A DNA stretch of 64,000 bases from Mermis nigrescens (GCA_036768485.1 JAVLUZ010000142.1:13053814-13117813); one strand, 5' to 3'. Shown: positions 44,750-56,697, numbered from the stretch's first letter. Notes: generated from the sequence alone by a model not told the origin. Program-made: numbers and translations.

Positions 44750-46170
44750 AAATCGATTGGTTGGCTCCAAAAAATCGGTTGCTGGGGTCTAAGAGTCGGT
44801 TGATGGGCTCCAAAAATCGGTTGCTGGGGTTTAAAAATCGGTTGGATGGCTCTAAAATCAATTGCTCCTTGGTTCAACTGAAATTTTTGGAGCCCATCAA
44901 CTGACTTTGTTGGAGCCCAACAACCGGTTGACCCCGAGCAACCGATTTTGGAAACCAACCAACCGGTTTACAGACGCCAGCAACCGATTTTTTATAGCCA
45001 ACCAACCAATTTTTAGACCCTAGCAGCTGATTTTCGGACCCCAGTGAGGGATTTATGACCCCAGCAAGCGATTTATAAGCCCAATAAGCTGATTTAGGAC
45101 CCATCAATCAATTTTTCGGAGCTCACCAATCGATTTCTAGACTCCCAGCTTAGCAGATTTTTTGGAGCCAACCAACCGGTTTTCAGGCCCAGCAACCGAT
45201 TTTCTAGCCAACCAATCAACTTTTAGACCCCAACAACTGATTTTCTTACTTCAATAACGGATTTAGGACCCAGCAAGCGATTTTTAAGCGATTTAGGACC
45301 CATCAATCAATTTTTCGAGCTCAGCAACAGATTTTGGAGCCAACCAACCAATTTTAGATCCCCAGCAACTGATTTTCCGGACCCCAATAACGGAAATAGG
45401 ACCCCGGCAAAGCGATTTTTAAGCCCAATAGGCGACTTAGGACCCATCGGAAATCCATTTTCCGAGCTCACTAACGATTGCATAGACCCCGGCAACTGAT
45501 TTTGGAGCTCACCAACCGATTTCTAGACCTCGAGCAACCGCCGATTTTTGGAGCCAACCAACCAGTTTTCAGAGCCCCATGCAACCGATTTTTGTAGCCA
45601 GTAATCCCAGCTTTTAGACCCCAACAACTGATTTTTCTTACTTCAATAACGGATTTAGGAACCCAACAGGCGATTTTTAAGCTCAATAAGCGATTTAGGA
45701 CCCATCAATCAATTTTTGAAGCTCACTGACCCAGTTGTATACCCCGACAACCGATTTTTTGGAGCTCACCAACCGATTTGAAGACCTCAGCAACCGATTT
45801 TTGGTCACCACCGCTGATTTGCCGACCATATGCAATCGATTTTTTTAGACCTCCAGCAACAGATTTTTTTGGAGCCCACCAGCTTGGGGTTTTTCAGACC
45901 CCAGCAACCGATTTTGGACCCCACTAACTGATTTTTGGAGCCCACCAACTGATTTTTGAGTCCAGCAACTGATTTGATGACCCCAGCTTGACCGATTTTC
46001 TGAGCCAGAGCTGAGTTAAGACCCCAGCAACCGATTTTTCGGATCCCACCAACTGATTTTTTGACCCTAGCAATCGATTTTGAGACCTCGGCAACCGATT
46101 TTTTGGAGCTCAGCAAATCATTTTTCAGATCCCAACAGCCGATTTTTAAATCCACGGCGACCGAATCGTT
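44750..46170. repeat. Minisatellite, CAACCGATTTT-type units
   Basis: About 1.4 kb of imperfect units of roughly 25-30 nt built on CCCCAGCAACCGATTTTTGG and GAGCCCACCAACCGATTTTT. Minus-strand frames across it give repetitive LVGSKNQ/GCWGLK peptides that are by-products of the repeat. Confidence 0.85.
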
Positions 46171-46389
46171 TTTTGGGCTCCCTTAAAATCGGTACGTAAG
46201 TGATGCATAATTCAGAGATCATACTTAAGTAAGTAATGCCTAATTTAGAGAAAATAATAATTCGTCAGATCAAAAACAAAACGCATGATGTATTTTTGTG
46301 ATCTACACATCGATAATACATTAAAAATACATACTTGTCTGTCCACCTGTTTTATGTGTAAATAAACGCTAGTCTTTTTTACATACATT

Positions 46390-47720
46390 ACTTGTTATTG
46401 ATGTTTCGGCCGCGCTGCATTCTGACAATTTTGTAATGCAAAATTGCGTTTGAAAAAAGGTGAAATATCAAAATTTTCAGGAGCTTCACGCCTTCACGCC
46501 AAATAGATTTAATTTTTATTAGTTGTTATTGATGCTTAAGCCGCATCAAATTTGGACAATTTTTTAATGCAAATTGCGTTTCACACAGGTTAAATTTCAA
46601 AATTTTCCGGCGCTTCGCGCCAATCCGCATAATTTTTGTGATGTAAAATTGCGTGTCAAAAAAGGTGAAATCTCAAAATTTTTCGGCGTTTCGAGCCGAA
46701 TTGATTTAATTTTATTACTTGTTATTTATGCTTAAGCTCAGTGTTTTTTGTACAAGGTCCGTTTGTACATGTACAAGAGATGGTCCTAAAAGTCTTTGTA
46801 CATTTCGTACACACAAATTTTTGGGTTACTATAATATGGTACAGTAGCGATTTTAGTGTGGCAAAAACAGAGTTGTTCGACCTTTGGTTACATATTTTAG
46901 CAATTTCTAGGTTTCTGAGGGCAAAAATCAGTAATAATCGTCTCAAAACGGCGCGAAGCGCAAAAAATTTGGCATTTTCCTTACAAAATGCAGTTTCTGA
47001 AATTATAAAGATATACAGAACACACAATTGCTCATTTAGGCGCGGAGCGCCGAGAATATTCGCGAATTTCGAACCTTTTTTGCAATTTTTGTCTTCCAAA
47101 AAATCTTTGTACAGGTACAAAGACGGTCCCCAAAAGTCTTTGTACATCGCGAAAAATCTTTGCCGAATGCAAAAAAAAAACCGTGCTTAAGCTGCGCCAA
47201 ATTTGGACAATTTTTGTAATGCAAAATTGCGTTTCACAGAGTTTAATTTAAAAATTTTACGGCGCTTCGCGCCCAATTCGGATAATTTTTGTGATGTAAA
47301 ATTGCGTTTCAAAAGATTAAATCTCAATATTTTTCGGCGCTTCGAGCCGATTTGATTTAATTCTATTACTTGTTATTGATGCTTAAGCTGCGCCAAATTT
47401 GGACAATTTTGTAATGCAAAATTGCGTTTCACAGAAGTTAAATTTCAAAATTTTCAGGCGCTTCGCGCCGAATTCGGATAATTTTTGTGACGTTAAATTG
47501 CGTTTCAAAAAGGTGAAATCTCAAAATTTTCCGGCGCTGCGCGCCGAATTGAGTTAATTTTATCCATTGTTATTGATGTTTAAATCGCGCCAAATTTGGA
47601 CAATTTTTGTTATGCAAAATTGCATTTCACAAAAGGTTAAATCTCAAAATTTTCCGGCGCTTCGAGCCGAATTGATTTAATTTTATTATTCGTTATAATT
47701 GTTTATAGGTTGCGCTGAAT
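46390..47720. repeat. Tandem array of about 130-bp units with a palindromic core
   Basis: Units read TTGTTATTGATGCTTAAGC, GCGCCAAATTTGGACAATTT, GTAATGCAAAATTGCGTTTC, then TTTTCGGCGCTTCGCGCC and AATTGATTTAATTTTATTAC. About seven copies, split by family F at 46739. Confidence 0.8.
46739..47185 (+). mobile_element. Family F hAT-like MITE
   Basis: CAGTGTTTTTTGTACAAGG to an A-run and CCGTG (inverted CACGGTTTTTTT). Perfect duplication CTTAAGCT (46731-46738, 47186-47193), lying in the 130-bp unit. Confidence 0.82.
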
Positions 47721-48149
47721 TATGACAATTTTCGTGCATTTCAAGCAGGATTTAAATTTGAAATGAGAACGTACTATTTGACGACATGAAAATGAGGAAT
47801 TCTGTAGAAGTTTTATTTTTACACAATGAATTGCATAAAAAATAAGCAAATTAAAGCCGAACGCAAATTATTGATTGCGCTATTTTTTACAAAATACTAA
47901 TTTGGACACACCATTTTTAATCAAAAAATTTGTCACGAGAAATAGTGCGACTTCGCGTGAAATTATGAATGGACTTTGCGTGGAAGCAAGACCACATCTG
48001 GACAATGGGTTCAACCGGTTCAACCCAGTATCACCTGAAGGCCACTCGGTATCACCTGCGGAAGTGCGAGTATCACCTGAATTTTTTGTTAAAAAACAAA
48101 GATAAATTCAGCAAAAATCAATGTACAAGTACAAAAACATGTAAATAGA

Positions 48150-49375
48150 TCATTAAGACCCGACCAACCAACTAACCAACCGGTCAACCAACTGGCCGAC
48201 TAACCAATCAATGAGCCAACCAAGAAACTAGCCAACCAACCAACCAACCAACTGGCCAACCAAGCAAGCAACCAACCAACTAACTAGCTGGCAATCCAAC
48301 CAAGCCAGCAAAAATCCGGCCAACCAACCATTTTACTAGCCAACCAACCAATTAGCCAACCAACCAGCAAAGCAACCAACCAACCAACCGGCCAACCAAA
48401 CAACCAACTGGCCAACCAACAAACCAACTGACCGGCCAATCAACCATTTAAGTAGCCAGCCAACCAATCAATCAATCAACCAACCAATCAATCAACCAGT
48501 TAACTAATCAACCAACTGACCAACCAGCCAACTGGCCAACCAAACAAGCAATTAGATACCCAATCAATTAACCAACCAACCAACCGACACACCACCAACC
48601 AATCAACCAACTAACGAGCCAATCAACCAACTTACTGGCCAACCAACCAACCGGCCAACAGAGCAACGAACTAGTCAATCAACCAACCAACAAGCCAACC
48701 AACCAACTAAGAGGTCAACCAACCAACCAGCCAAACCAACCAACCAACCAACCAGCCAACCAACGAATTAACTGGCCAACCAAGTGGCCAACCGACCAAC
48801 CAACTAGCCAACCAACCAACCAACTGGCCAACCAAGCAATCAAACAGCCAACCAACTGGCCAGCCAACTAGCCAACCGAATAACCAACTAACCAACTGAC
48901 TAGCCAACCAGCTAACCAAACAACCAACTAAACAACCAACCTATCAAATGGCCAACCCAACAACAAAACAATAGGCCAATCAACCAACCAACTAGCCAAT
49001 TCAACAACTAACCGGCCAACCAACCACCCAACCAAACAGCTCAAACAACTATCTGGCCAACCAACCAATTAGCCAATCAATGCATAACCGACTGATCAAC
49101 CAACTCGCAAACCAACTACTCAGCCGATGAACGAACTAACCAAACAGTCTGTTGATTAACTGACAAGCCAACCCATTTATTGACCAACCAACCAAATGAC
49201 GAAACATCAGATCAACCAATCATCTAACCGATCAATCAACCAGCCATCCAGCCAACAAACCAACTAGTCAATCAATCAATCAGTCAACCATTAAACCAAT
49301 CAATCAATCAACCAAGCAACCAACCGATCAATCATTTAATCAAGCGACCAGCCAACTGACGAACCAACCACTCAA
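48150..49375. repeat. CCAA-rich microsatellite, 1.2 kb
   Basis: Irregular runs of CAAC/CCAA with interspersed CTGGCCAACCAA. The complement is TTGG-rich with many GGTTGGTTGG runs. Minus frames of the LVGWLVGW type are artefacts. Confidence 0.9.
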
Positions 49376-50229
49376 CTATTCATTCTTAAAATTTTTTCCC
49401 GGCTTTTCAGCTAAACAGCTACACGTTTTTGACGTTTCACAGCTGTAAAAATAATGAAATTTACGGTGCTTGGCTCCATTTATTCAAAAACTCACCTTTT
49501 GCCTATTTCAGTTTTCGATGGATGAAATTTTTCAGCAAATAAAGTTTTCTGCATTTTTATCATATGAAAAGGTGCAAAATCGAGTGCAAAAGTATATAAA
49601 GGTCGAGGCTTTTTGGCGCTTTCGCGCCAGATAGCGATTTCAGCATACTTTTATTCTAATTTTATTTCATGTATAACTTTCAAAAATTTTCGATGCAACG
49701 CATCAAACGCTACAAATATGGAGAACAGAGAAATAATTCAAGCTTCTAAACGTCCTTCCACCAGAAATTCACGAATTTTCCGGCACTTCGCGCAGGATTT
49801 GCACTGGAGTCAACGGAATTTAATCATTTTTTTGGCACAAAATTGTCAAAAACTTTAAAAATTCTCGAAGAAATAATGTGTCAAGATCGATTTCAAATCA
49901 AAGTAGACGACGTAAAATGCTAAAAAAACGCCAGTCCGCACGTGAAGGTTTTTAATCACATATTTGTCAATAAAAAAGTCTGCAAAATCTACTTGATAAT
50001 TGTAAAAATATCAAAATATTTCAATAACTATTCTGTATTTTTTATCTTTGGAAACCTATAAATTGAAAGACTTCGGAGACTGCCTTTGCATTTGAACAAA
50101 GGGACCTTGTATAAAAACACTGGACAAAGGTATGTCAATCGGTGCAGGTGTAAGGGCATAAGATCCGCTGCTACTGAGGCTGGCTATTTAAGACTGAAGT
50201 CGCATTGATTTAACATAATTTCTACATTT

Positions 50230-51400
50230 CTTATCTTTAGAAATGTGTCAAATTGAGCTTCATAAAAACGCCCACTTTGCGCCAGATATAATTGCTGCAT
50301 AGCTATATATTTGTAAACCTGCAAAAGTGAGCATAAAAGAATAAATACATCGAAAATTTCCAGCGCTTCGCGCCGGATATAATTTCTATTGCATACATTC
50401 AGAAAGCTGCAAAATTGAGCTCAAAAGGATAAAAATATCGGAAATTTCCGGCGCTTCGCGCAAACTATAATTACTGTATTGCTGTTTAGAAAGTTGCAAA
50501 ATTTATGTAGAAGGATAAAACTCGAAAATTTTCGGTGCTTTGCGCCAGGCATAATTACTGGATTGTTTATATCCAGAAACCTGAAAATTTAAGTTTAAAA
50601 AGATAAAAATGTAGAAATGTTCTAGCGCTTCGCGCCAGATATAATTTAAGCACTCTATCTATTAAGAAAGCTTAAAAATTCAGCTTGAGGAGGTCAGAAC
50701 GTCAAAAATTTTTCGTCAGTTCTATAATACGCCCGTTTTTGCACTGTTTGTCTTCAAAGGCTGCAAAATTGAGTTTAAAAGAGTAAAATGCTAAAAAATT
50801 TCTCGAATCACAAATTACTTTTTTTGAATATTTTCATTCGCCATTATATGGAGCTCGTCGACAGACATTTAGTCAAATACATTTTTGTGCTAGGTTAAAG
50901 TTTTAAAGCTGGTGCAAAATTTCAGAGGACAAAAATCTAAATACCAGAATTTTGTCTTTCTCTTATCAACCGTACATGCCTCAAACTTAAGTCGAAGATG
51001 ATGGAAAAGCCATAAGTTTCCATTAATAATGCCGACGTTACTAATTTATTCATAAGTCTGTTTCGATCAATTCCTAAAATTGAGCTGAAATGGGAAATTA
51101 TCAACATTTCTGCTAGATTTAATATTCTTATTTCCCGTTTCGCATGAAAGAAGCAGTTACAAACCTAAGCGAAGTTTAAGGATGATTAAGGCTGCGAATT
51201 TTGTGGCAAGAACGGTAGTAAGTTTCGGTACTGCTTGTATACTCGTATCTTTGAAAAGCGATCATATTGAGCTTAAGAGGATAGGTCAAGATTATTTGGC
51301 ACTTTGTGCCAGATGTAATGTTTAATAATGTTTTAAAAAATAAAAAAGGCCAAAATTTTCACGCACTATTTGGCAGATGTAATGAATTATTTCGTTGTTT
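50230..51400. repeat. Second degenerate tandem array with the GGCGCTTCGCGCC core
   Basis: Units of about 90-130 nt with GCAAAATTGAGC, AAAAGGATAAAAAT, TTTCCGGCGCTTCGCGCC, AGATATAATT. About six clear copies, then decaying ones. Related weak units begin near 49420. Confidence 0.65.
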
Positions 51401-51592
51401 ACTTGTTAAAAGGCTGCTTAATTGGACTTATATGAAGTGTAGGGTAAAAATTTTCCATAATATGTAAGGTCAATTTTTTGCGTTGTCTTGTCCTTTAAGA
51501 ATCTGTGAAATTGAGCTGAGGATGATAAAAAAGCCAAAAAAAATTTCAAGAGGTGAACACTCTTAAAAACTATAGTTGCAAACAGTGTTTTT

Positions 51593-52343
51593 TTTTGTAC
51601 AAGGTCCGTTTGTACATGTACAAAGATGGTCCCCAAAAGTCTTTGTACATTTTGTACATGCAAATTTTTGTGTACTATAATATAGTACAGTAGCGATTTT
51701 AGTGTGGTAAAACAGGGTTTTCGATCTTTGGTAGTGTATTCTAGCTAATTTCTGGGTTTCTGACGCCAAAAATTACTAAAAATTATCTGAAAACGGCGCG
51801 AAGCGCCGAAAAATGTTAACATTTTCCCATTCTAAATGCAAATTCTGCCATTTTAAAGGTATATAGGACAAATAATTCATCAGTTCGGAGCGAAGCACCG
51901 AAAATTGTGGGAATTTTACATCTTTTTACAGTTTTTGTCTTCCTAAAAATCTTCGTACATTTTGTACACACAAAATTTTCGGGCACGATAATATGGTATA
52001 GCAGCGACTTTAGTGTGGTAAAAACAGAGTTCTTCGACTTTTCGTAGTGTGTTTTAGCTAATTTCTGGGTCTCTAAGGGCAAAAATCACTTAGAATCGTC
52101 TTAAAACGGCGCGAAGCGCCGAAAAATTTGACATTTTTACTTTTGAAATGCAATTTCTGCCATTATAAAGATATATAGAACACACAATTACTCATTTCGG
52201 CGCGAAGCGCCGAAATTTTTTCTAATTTTAGACCTTTTTTACAATTTTTGTCTTCCCAAAAATCTTTGTACATGTACAAAGACGGTCACGAAAAGTCTTT
52301 GTACATCGGGAAAAATCTTTGCCGAGTACAAAAAAAAACCGTG
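51593..52343 (+). mobile_element. Family F MITE with internal duplication, nested in S2
   Basis: CAGTGTTTTTTTTTGTACAAG to ACAAAAAAAAACCGTG. Flanks GTTGCAAA / GTTGTAAA match 7/8. A block of about 300 nt (CATTTTGTACA.. to ..CGGCGCGAAGCGCC) occurs twice. Confidence 0.8.
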
Positions 52344-52669
52344 GTTGTAAACAATTAGTGTACTGGCTGATTATGCTAAATGCGAGTAAATTAAGACGGA
52401 TAAAACAAACGCAAATGATGCATGCAGGCATGCAGAACATTTCGAAAAAGTTATGAGGTAACATATTCCAAAACAACCCTTTTTCGAACCAGCAACCAAC
52501 CGGCCACTCTTGGCCGCTGGTATCATCTGGAAGACCGGCCTTTGTCCAGGCGTAGGAGCAAGACTAAGATGTTAAAAATTCAACCACTTTTCTGACTTAG
52601 GCAACCAACCAAAAAAATAGGCTTCGGTACCAGCCGAGACTTTAAGGCTTGCCCAGCTATGCCCAAATC

Positions 52670-53432
52670 ACCATGCGCATACCTGGCGCAGAGGGGATTG
52701 ATGATTACATATTATCAGTTATTACTGATTAATTGATGAAAAATCGCCCAAAACTAATTATATGCGTAAAAAACCACATTTTTCATTGTTCCTCATGAAA
52801 ACTTTTTCGCCAGCATCAAAAAATTTTGAAAACGAAAATAATTTAAGAAAGAAGCATTTATCGGTTTCTAAAGTTCCATCCAACGTGGAAACTGAAACCG
52901 GAAAAAACGCATTTCCATGTATAATATGGTCATAGTGTCTGGTCGATTTACGCTAATTTAACAATTTTTTCTCCACAGAAGTGTAATCTTAGAGTACGCG
53001 GGTGTAACCATGATGCCCATGGTTTTTCTCAAGTCAAATGAATAAAGCACCAAAATAATTTACGTGAGACGCTTCTATGCGACAAGACAGAGTTATTCAG
53101 CAATATTTATTCCGATTTGACGTCTTAAATTACATCGCCTTTCAGGATAAGGACAAATATTTATTAATGTACTAATGCGATCCAATTTTATGCGTATTAC
53201 GAGTAAGCAGAACAGAAAACTACTTTTACGACGTTTGCTAAGGCCTTATTTTTGTACACCAAAATGACGCAGAAACCCTAAATAAGCTGAAGATTGCATG
53301 AAGGGGTCGACTGCCCGACCCCTCAGCGAACGATTTATACCTCATAAAAAATGAATTGAAAATAAAATAGATGAAAGAGAATAAAGAATGAATAAAATAA
53401 ATAAAAAGGACAAAGGAAACCATAATACGTAC
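52670..53432. other. No gene recognised
   Basis: AT-rich; a possible fragment of family A near 52676-52870 (CATACCTGGCGCAG, then CATTTTTCATTGTTCCTCATG) but no right end. Confidence 0.35.
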
Positions 53433-53731
53433 ATTTGATATTATGGCGCAATGTTTGCTCAATGTCCGGCTCAGCCCAGTCGACTTTCTCCCGCTTATCC
53501 TTGGAAATTCCATCCTCCTCTAGCGCGTAACAGCGATGATGACATTCAGTTTCGTTGGCTTCTCTTTCCTCGGGAAATATTTCTCCATCTTCCTTTTCTA
53601 CATAATAATGCTGATTTTCTGGCTCAGCGAGCTCTTCACTACCCTGCTCCTGAATAGCCTTCTTCGATACAGAAGGCTTGCGGAAAGACAAAGGGCTCAA
53701 GCAAGTGGTGGGATTGCGCATAGGTTCCACT
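53433..53731 (-). CDS. Exon of an unidentified minus-strand gene, acidic
   Basis: Donor AAAT|GTACGT is good; the acceptor is uncertain (ATGGAAAG chosen; the frame stays open to about 53790). Reads SPLSFRKPSVSKKAIQEQGS, EELAEPENQHYYVEKEDGEI, FPEEREANETECHHRCYALE and WAEPDIEQTLRHNIK. Acidic and low in hydrophobics. The reverse-strand frames are shadows. Could be part of the gene continuing to 43 kb or of the one at 56 kb. Confidence 0.5.
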
Positions 53732-53845
53732 CTTTCCATAAAATGTTGCAACCGGGATCCCAGTTGAATGCATAGCTTAAATAATGGAGATTTGACGTTA
53801 ATTTAGAAAACGCGCCTATCATTATGATTTTTTACGTCTCTTAGG

Positions 53846-54215
53846 CAGACATGCACAGCAAGGGAGATGAAATTTTAAAAGTGCTTTTTCGGGCTCGAAA
53901 ATGGTGGATGGATACGCGACAGAAACATCGTTTTTTCGGCGTTACTGACGATGTTTTTTCTTTCTACAGCGTAATAACATATAAATTTATTTAAAAAACA
54001 AAAAATTCGAACAAATCGAAGATAATATAGTAGTAAAATGAGTAAATTTGACACTTTTGAGCAATTAGATTGCTAAAAACACATTAAAAAACCACCTTTT
54101 TTACGAATTTGTACAGAAACTTTAGAAAATTTTCGAAAAATCGCAAATTCTGGGGTGGTAGGCAAAAACTAATCTGGAAAGGATTTAAATTTCCCCCACC
54201 CAGAGCACGTCGATA
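53846..54215 (-). mobile_element. Family B MITE
   Basis: Left end CAGACATGCACAGCAAGG; core GAAACATCGTTTTTTCGG and GAGCAATTAG. Right end near CACCCAGAGCACG, not exact. Confidence 0.55.
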
Positions 54216-54604
54216 GATATTGAATCACCTTGATTATTCTTAGTGATTAATTTTAGTCTTAATCTAATGACATTAGTGCATGAGTGGCTAAAAGGACGAT
54301 TTGTTAAGATTGAGGCGTGTTCGCAAATCCCGCAAGTGGCGCGCACGATCTTTTAAAGCGCGTATATAATATGCCAAATTTGATAAAAATCGCTGAAGTC
54401 GTTATAATATAATTTCGTATGTACGTCTTACTTTTAGATATCCTCGACAATGCACATAATCTGAAGTCATTTCAAGCTGGACTGTTGTATCCAAAGAAAA
54501 CGGAAGCACCAATATTTTGCTCATCGGAATCGAACATTTGGCGAAGAAAATACTCTAGAAGATGTCATATTACAATGTTACTCCAGCATACATATATACA
54601 TACA

Positions 54605-54992
54605 CAGGCCCGTATCCAGGATTAGGTCAAGGGGAGGGGCAGACCCAAAATAAATTGATCAATATCTAAAAACATTTGCCGAGGCAGCTCAAGAAAACCG
54701 CATTTTTCGGCGTTTTTCGACACGCTCAATCCATTAAGATCATAAAATTCTAACTTTTTTCTAAAAAAATTTGTTTACTCTCAAGGCTACAGAAAGTGTC
54801 ATTTTTTGGTCGCGCATGGGCCAAAAAAGATGGAAAATACTCCTTATTAGGCGCGTAGCACCAAAAATCTGAAGATTTTACGACAAAAAAATTGATTTTG
54901 CCATCTTGTCGTGCATTATCTTACCTTCCAAAAATTTTTCGGCCAAGGAGAAGGGGACGGCCGCCCATCCCCCTCCCTTAAATACGGCCCTT
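54605..54992 (+). mobile_element. Family G hAT-like MITE with clean ends
   Basis: CAGGCCCGTATCCAGG to TTAAATACGGCCCTT. Perfect 8-bp duplication TACATACA (54597-54604, 54993-55000), though this flank is a low-complexity TACA run. Confidence 0.75.
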
Positions 54993-55200
54993 TACATACA
55001 CATTTATTTAGCGTTTTAGAATCAGAAACAAAATATAAACACATCTTTTTTTAAAATATTTTAAACGTCGGCAGGATTGAAATCATAATAATTTCGGAAT
55101 AATTACGAGTAGGCAGGCATGCTTAGTGACTCAAAGTAAATGGAGAAAATAGTCGGAAAGAGAGCGAAAGCAAAGCAATAGACGAAAACATAGTATGGAT

Positions 55201-56325
55201 TAGAGATGTGCCGGGGCCGCTCTTTTTGCCGGGGCCGGGGCCGGCCCCGGCGCTAACGCGGCGGGGCCGGGGCCGCCGGGCCTAGCCGGGGCCTGTACAA
55301 AACATATACCCTATACTTACTAAGCTATACCAAGCATCCACATTATTTCTATACTGACCTAACATCTTAGTATTACTATTGTAAGCAATTACATATTGCT
55401 TTAATGAATTAAAGACTTAAAAATAAGCAGATAAAAGAGAAATAAACAAAAAATTAATAAATAATTGTGAATATAGCTGTTAGGCATTGAAAACAATAAG
55501 CTAAGCTGAACAGAATATGACTTTTCTATAGTATTTATGCTGATTCGATGAAAGAAATAGACGAGCAAAACAGTACAATACAAAAGATTACGATTACATT
55601 GCACGACAAATAAGTAACCCAGAGATTAACTACACGCTTGAAAAATTTATCTCTAGAATATCAACAAAATCATAGGGGCGAACAATGCTTGTACGACGAA
55701 AAATCATTTACCAAGATTAGGGAACATGCATAATCAAATTAAAATAATATTTAACAAATTAATTGAAAACCACACAAAAATGAAGACATTTGCTCTATTA
55801 TTTGGCGCACAGCGCCCGAAATTAGTGAAAAATCGCATATATTAAAGCAAACGAATTCTATCTAGGTGATAAAATAAGTTGCCGCACCCTAGCATTTTTT
55901 AAGGTACATAAGTACATACATCGATTTATAAAACAATTTTACAGACACTGGTGGAAGTCCCTTGCATTTTAAACTTTATTGTCTAAGAATTATCGGTCAA
56001 ACGTGCTTATTTTCGCAATAAAAATTCTTAATAGAGCTAAGCTATTCAAGAATGTATCGAATTGTTTCAATGCTCACTCAAATCTTGATTATTAGATTAC
56101 TTGAAGCGAAACACAACAGTAGCCTAAGCTTAATTTTAACGAAATTTAGCTTATTTTTGCGAATAAATAAATATTATGTTGCGTAATTAGGCAAAAAAGA
56201 TTAATTTTGTTCGATTTTCATTAATTTTTCATCGTTTTTACAGGCCCCGGCCCCGGCGCCGGGGCCAGCCTGGCCCCGGCCCGGGGCCGGGGCCGGAGCC
56301 GGAGCCGGGGCCTGGCACACCTCTA
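55201..56325. mobile_element. hAT-like element H2 with GC-rich subterminal arms
   Basis: Ends TAGAGATGTGCCGGGGCC and, inverted, TAGAGGTGTGCCAGGCCCC. Perfect 8-bp duplication GTATGGAT (55193-55200, 56326-56333). Both arms (about 80 nt) are GGGGCC/GGCCCC repeats; the interior is AT-rich and non-coding. Confidence 0.88.
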
Positions 56326-56599
56326 GTATGGATGTAGAATTTAATTGTAAGTTGCATAGGTAATGTAGCACTATCTGGAATTTGCACTGCTTTACTTTTT
56401 TTCACTTGACAATTATGTTCATGTAAGTACTCATAAAATGAACAGCTACGAATACCATAAGGAGGTAAAAGTTGACTAACTGATCGTTTCCGAGGCGCCG
56501 TGTAAAAGAATTTTATCTCGCAGTGACCCGCTGCCCAATTGTCGATTATAGCAGGCGTTATGCGACATAGAGCTACGTTCTTATCAAAAAATAATGCGG
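56326..56599 (-). CDS. Exon of an unidentified minus-strand gene, abutting H2
   Basis: Acceptor TTTTCTATTTTCAG. Joins the preceding exon in phase (G+CC = Ala). Reads ALFFDKNVALCRITPAIIDN, WAAGHCEIKFFYTAPRKRSV, LPPYGIRSCSFYEYLHEHN, PDSATLPMQLTIKFYIHT. The frame runs straight into H2. The original 3' edge was probably at or just past the insertion (a GT lies in the far flank: ACTAT|GTTTTC). The element end offers a substitute donor AGAG|GTGTGC. Not recognised. Confidence 0.6.
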
Positions 56600-56697
56600 C
56601 TGAAAATAGAAAACGCACGCTTACTTAGGGCAATTATTTTTAATCCAGAAAATTGTTGTATTCTGCGAACAAGATCTACTCAAAGAAAACTAGTCAC

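Larger units (their letters stand above)
47993..52556. mobile_element. Satellite-filled hAT-like element S2, nested in S1
   Basis: Left end CACATCTGGACAATGGG, right end CCTTTGTCCAGGCGTAGG. Perfect 8-bp duplication AGCAAGAC (47985-47992, 52557-52564). The left end continues GGTTCAACCGGTTCAACC, which matches the start of S1. It carries the CCAA array, a second 'GGCGCTTCGCGCC' array and family F. No coding region. Confidence 0.8.
44630..52661. mobile_element. Giant satellite-filled hAT-like element S1
   Basis: Left end (C)CATACCTGGGCAAGGGG, right end GGCTTGCCCAGCTATG, giving inverted CATAnCTGGGCAAG. Perfect 8-bp duplication CCCAAATC (44622-44629, 52662-52669). Interior: minisatellite 44750-46170, 130-bp-type tandem repeats 46390-47720 (with family F nested), then a related element S2. 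No transposase or other coding region found. Confidence 0.8.

Noticed and set aside
45805..46155. Frames with LVGSKNQ / GCWGLK repeats resembling a repetitive protein
   Set aside because: They arise from the minisatellite unit read in several phases; indels move the repeat between frames.
48707..48919. Frame encoding WLVGWLVG-type repeats
   Set aside because: Direct translation of the CCAA array; no start, splice or compositional support.
56238..56320. Gly/Pro-rich extension of the minus-strand frame (PGPGSGSGPGPG)
   Set aside because: Read-through into the GGGGCC arm of H2, not host coding sequence.
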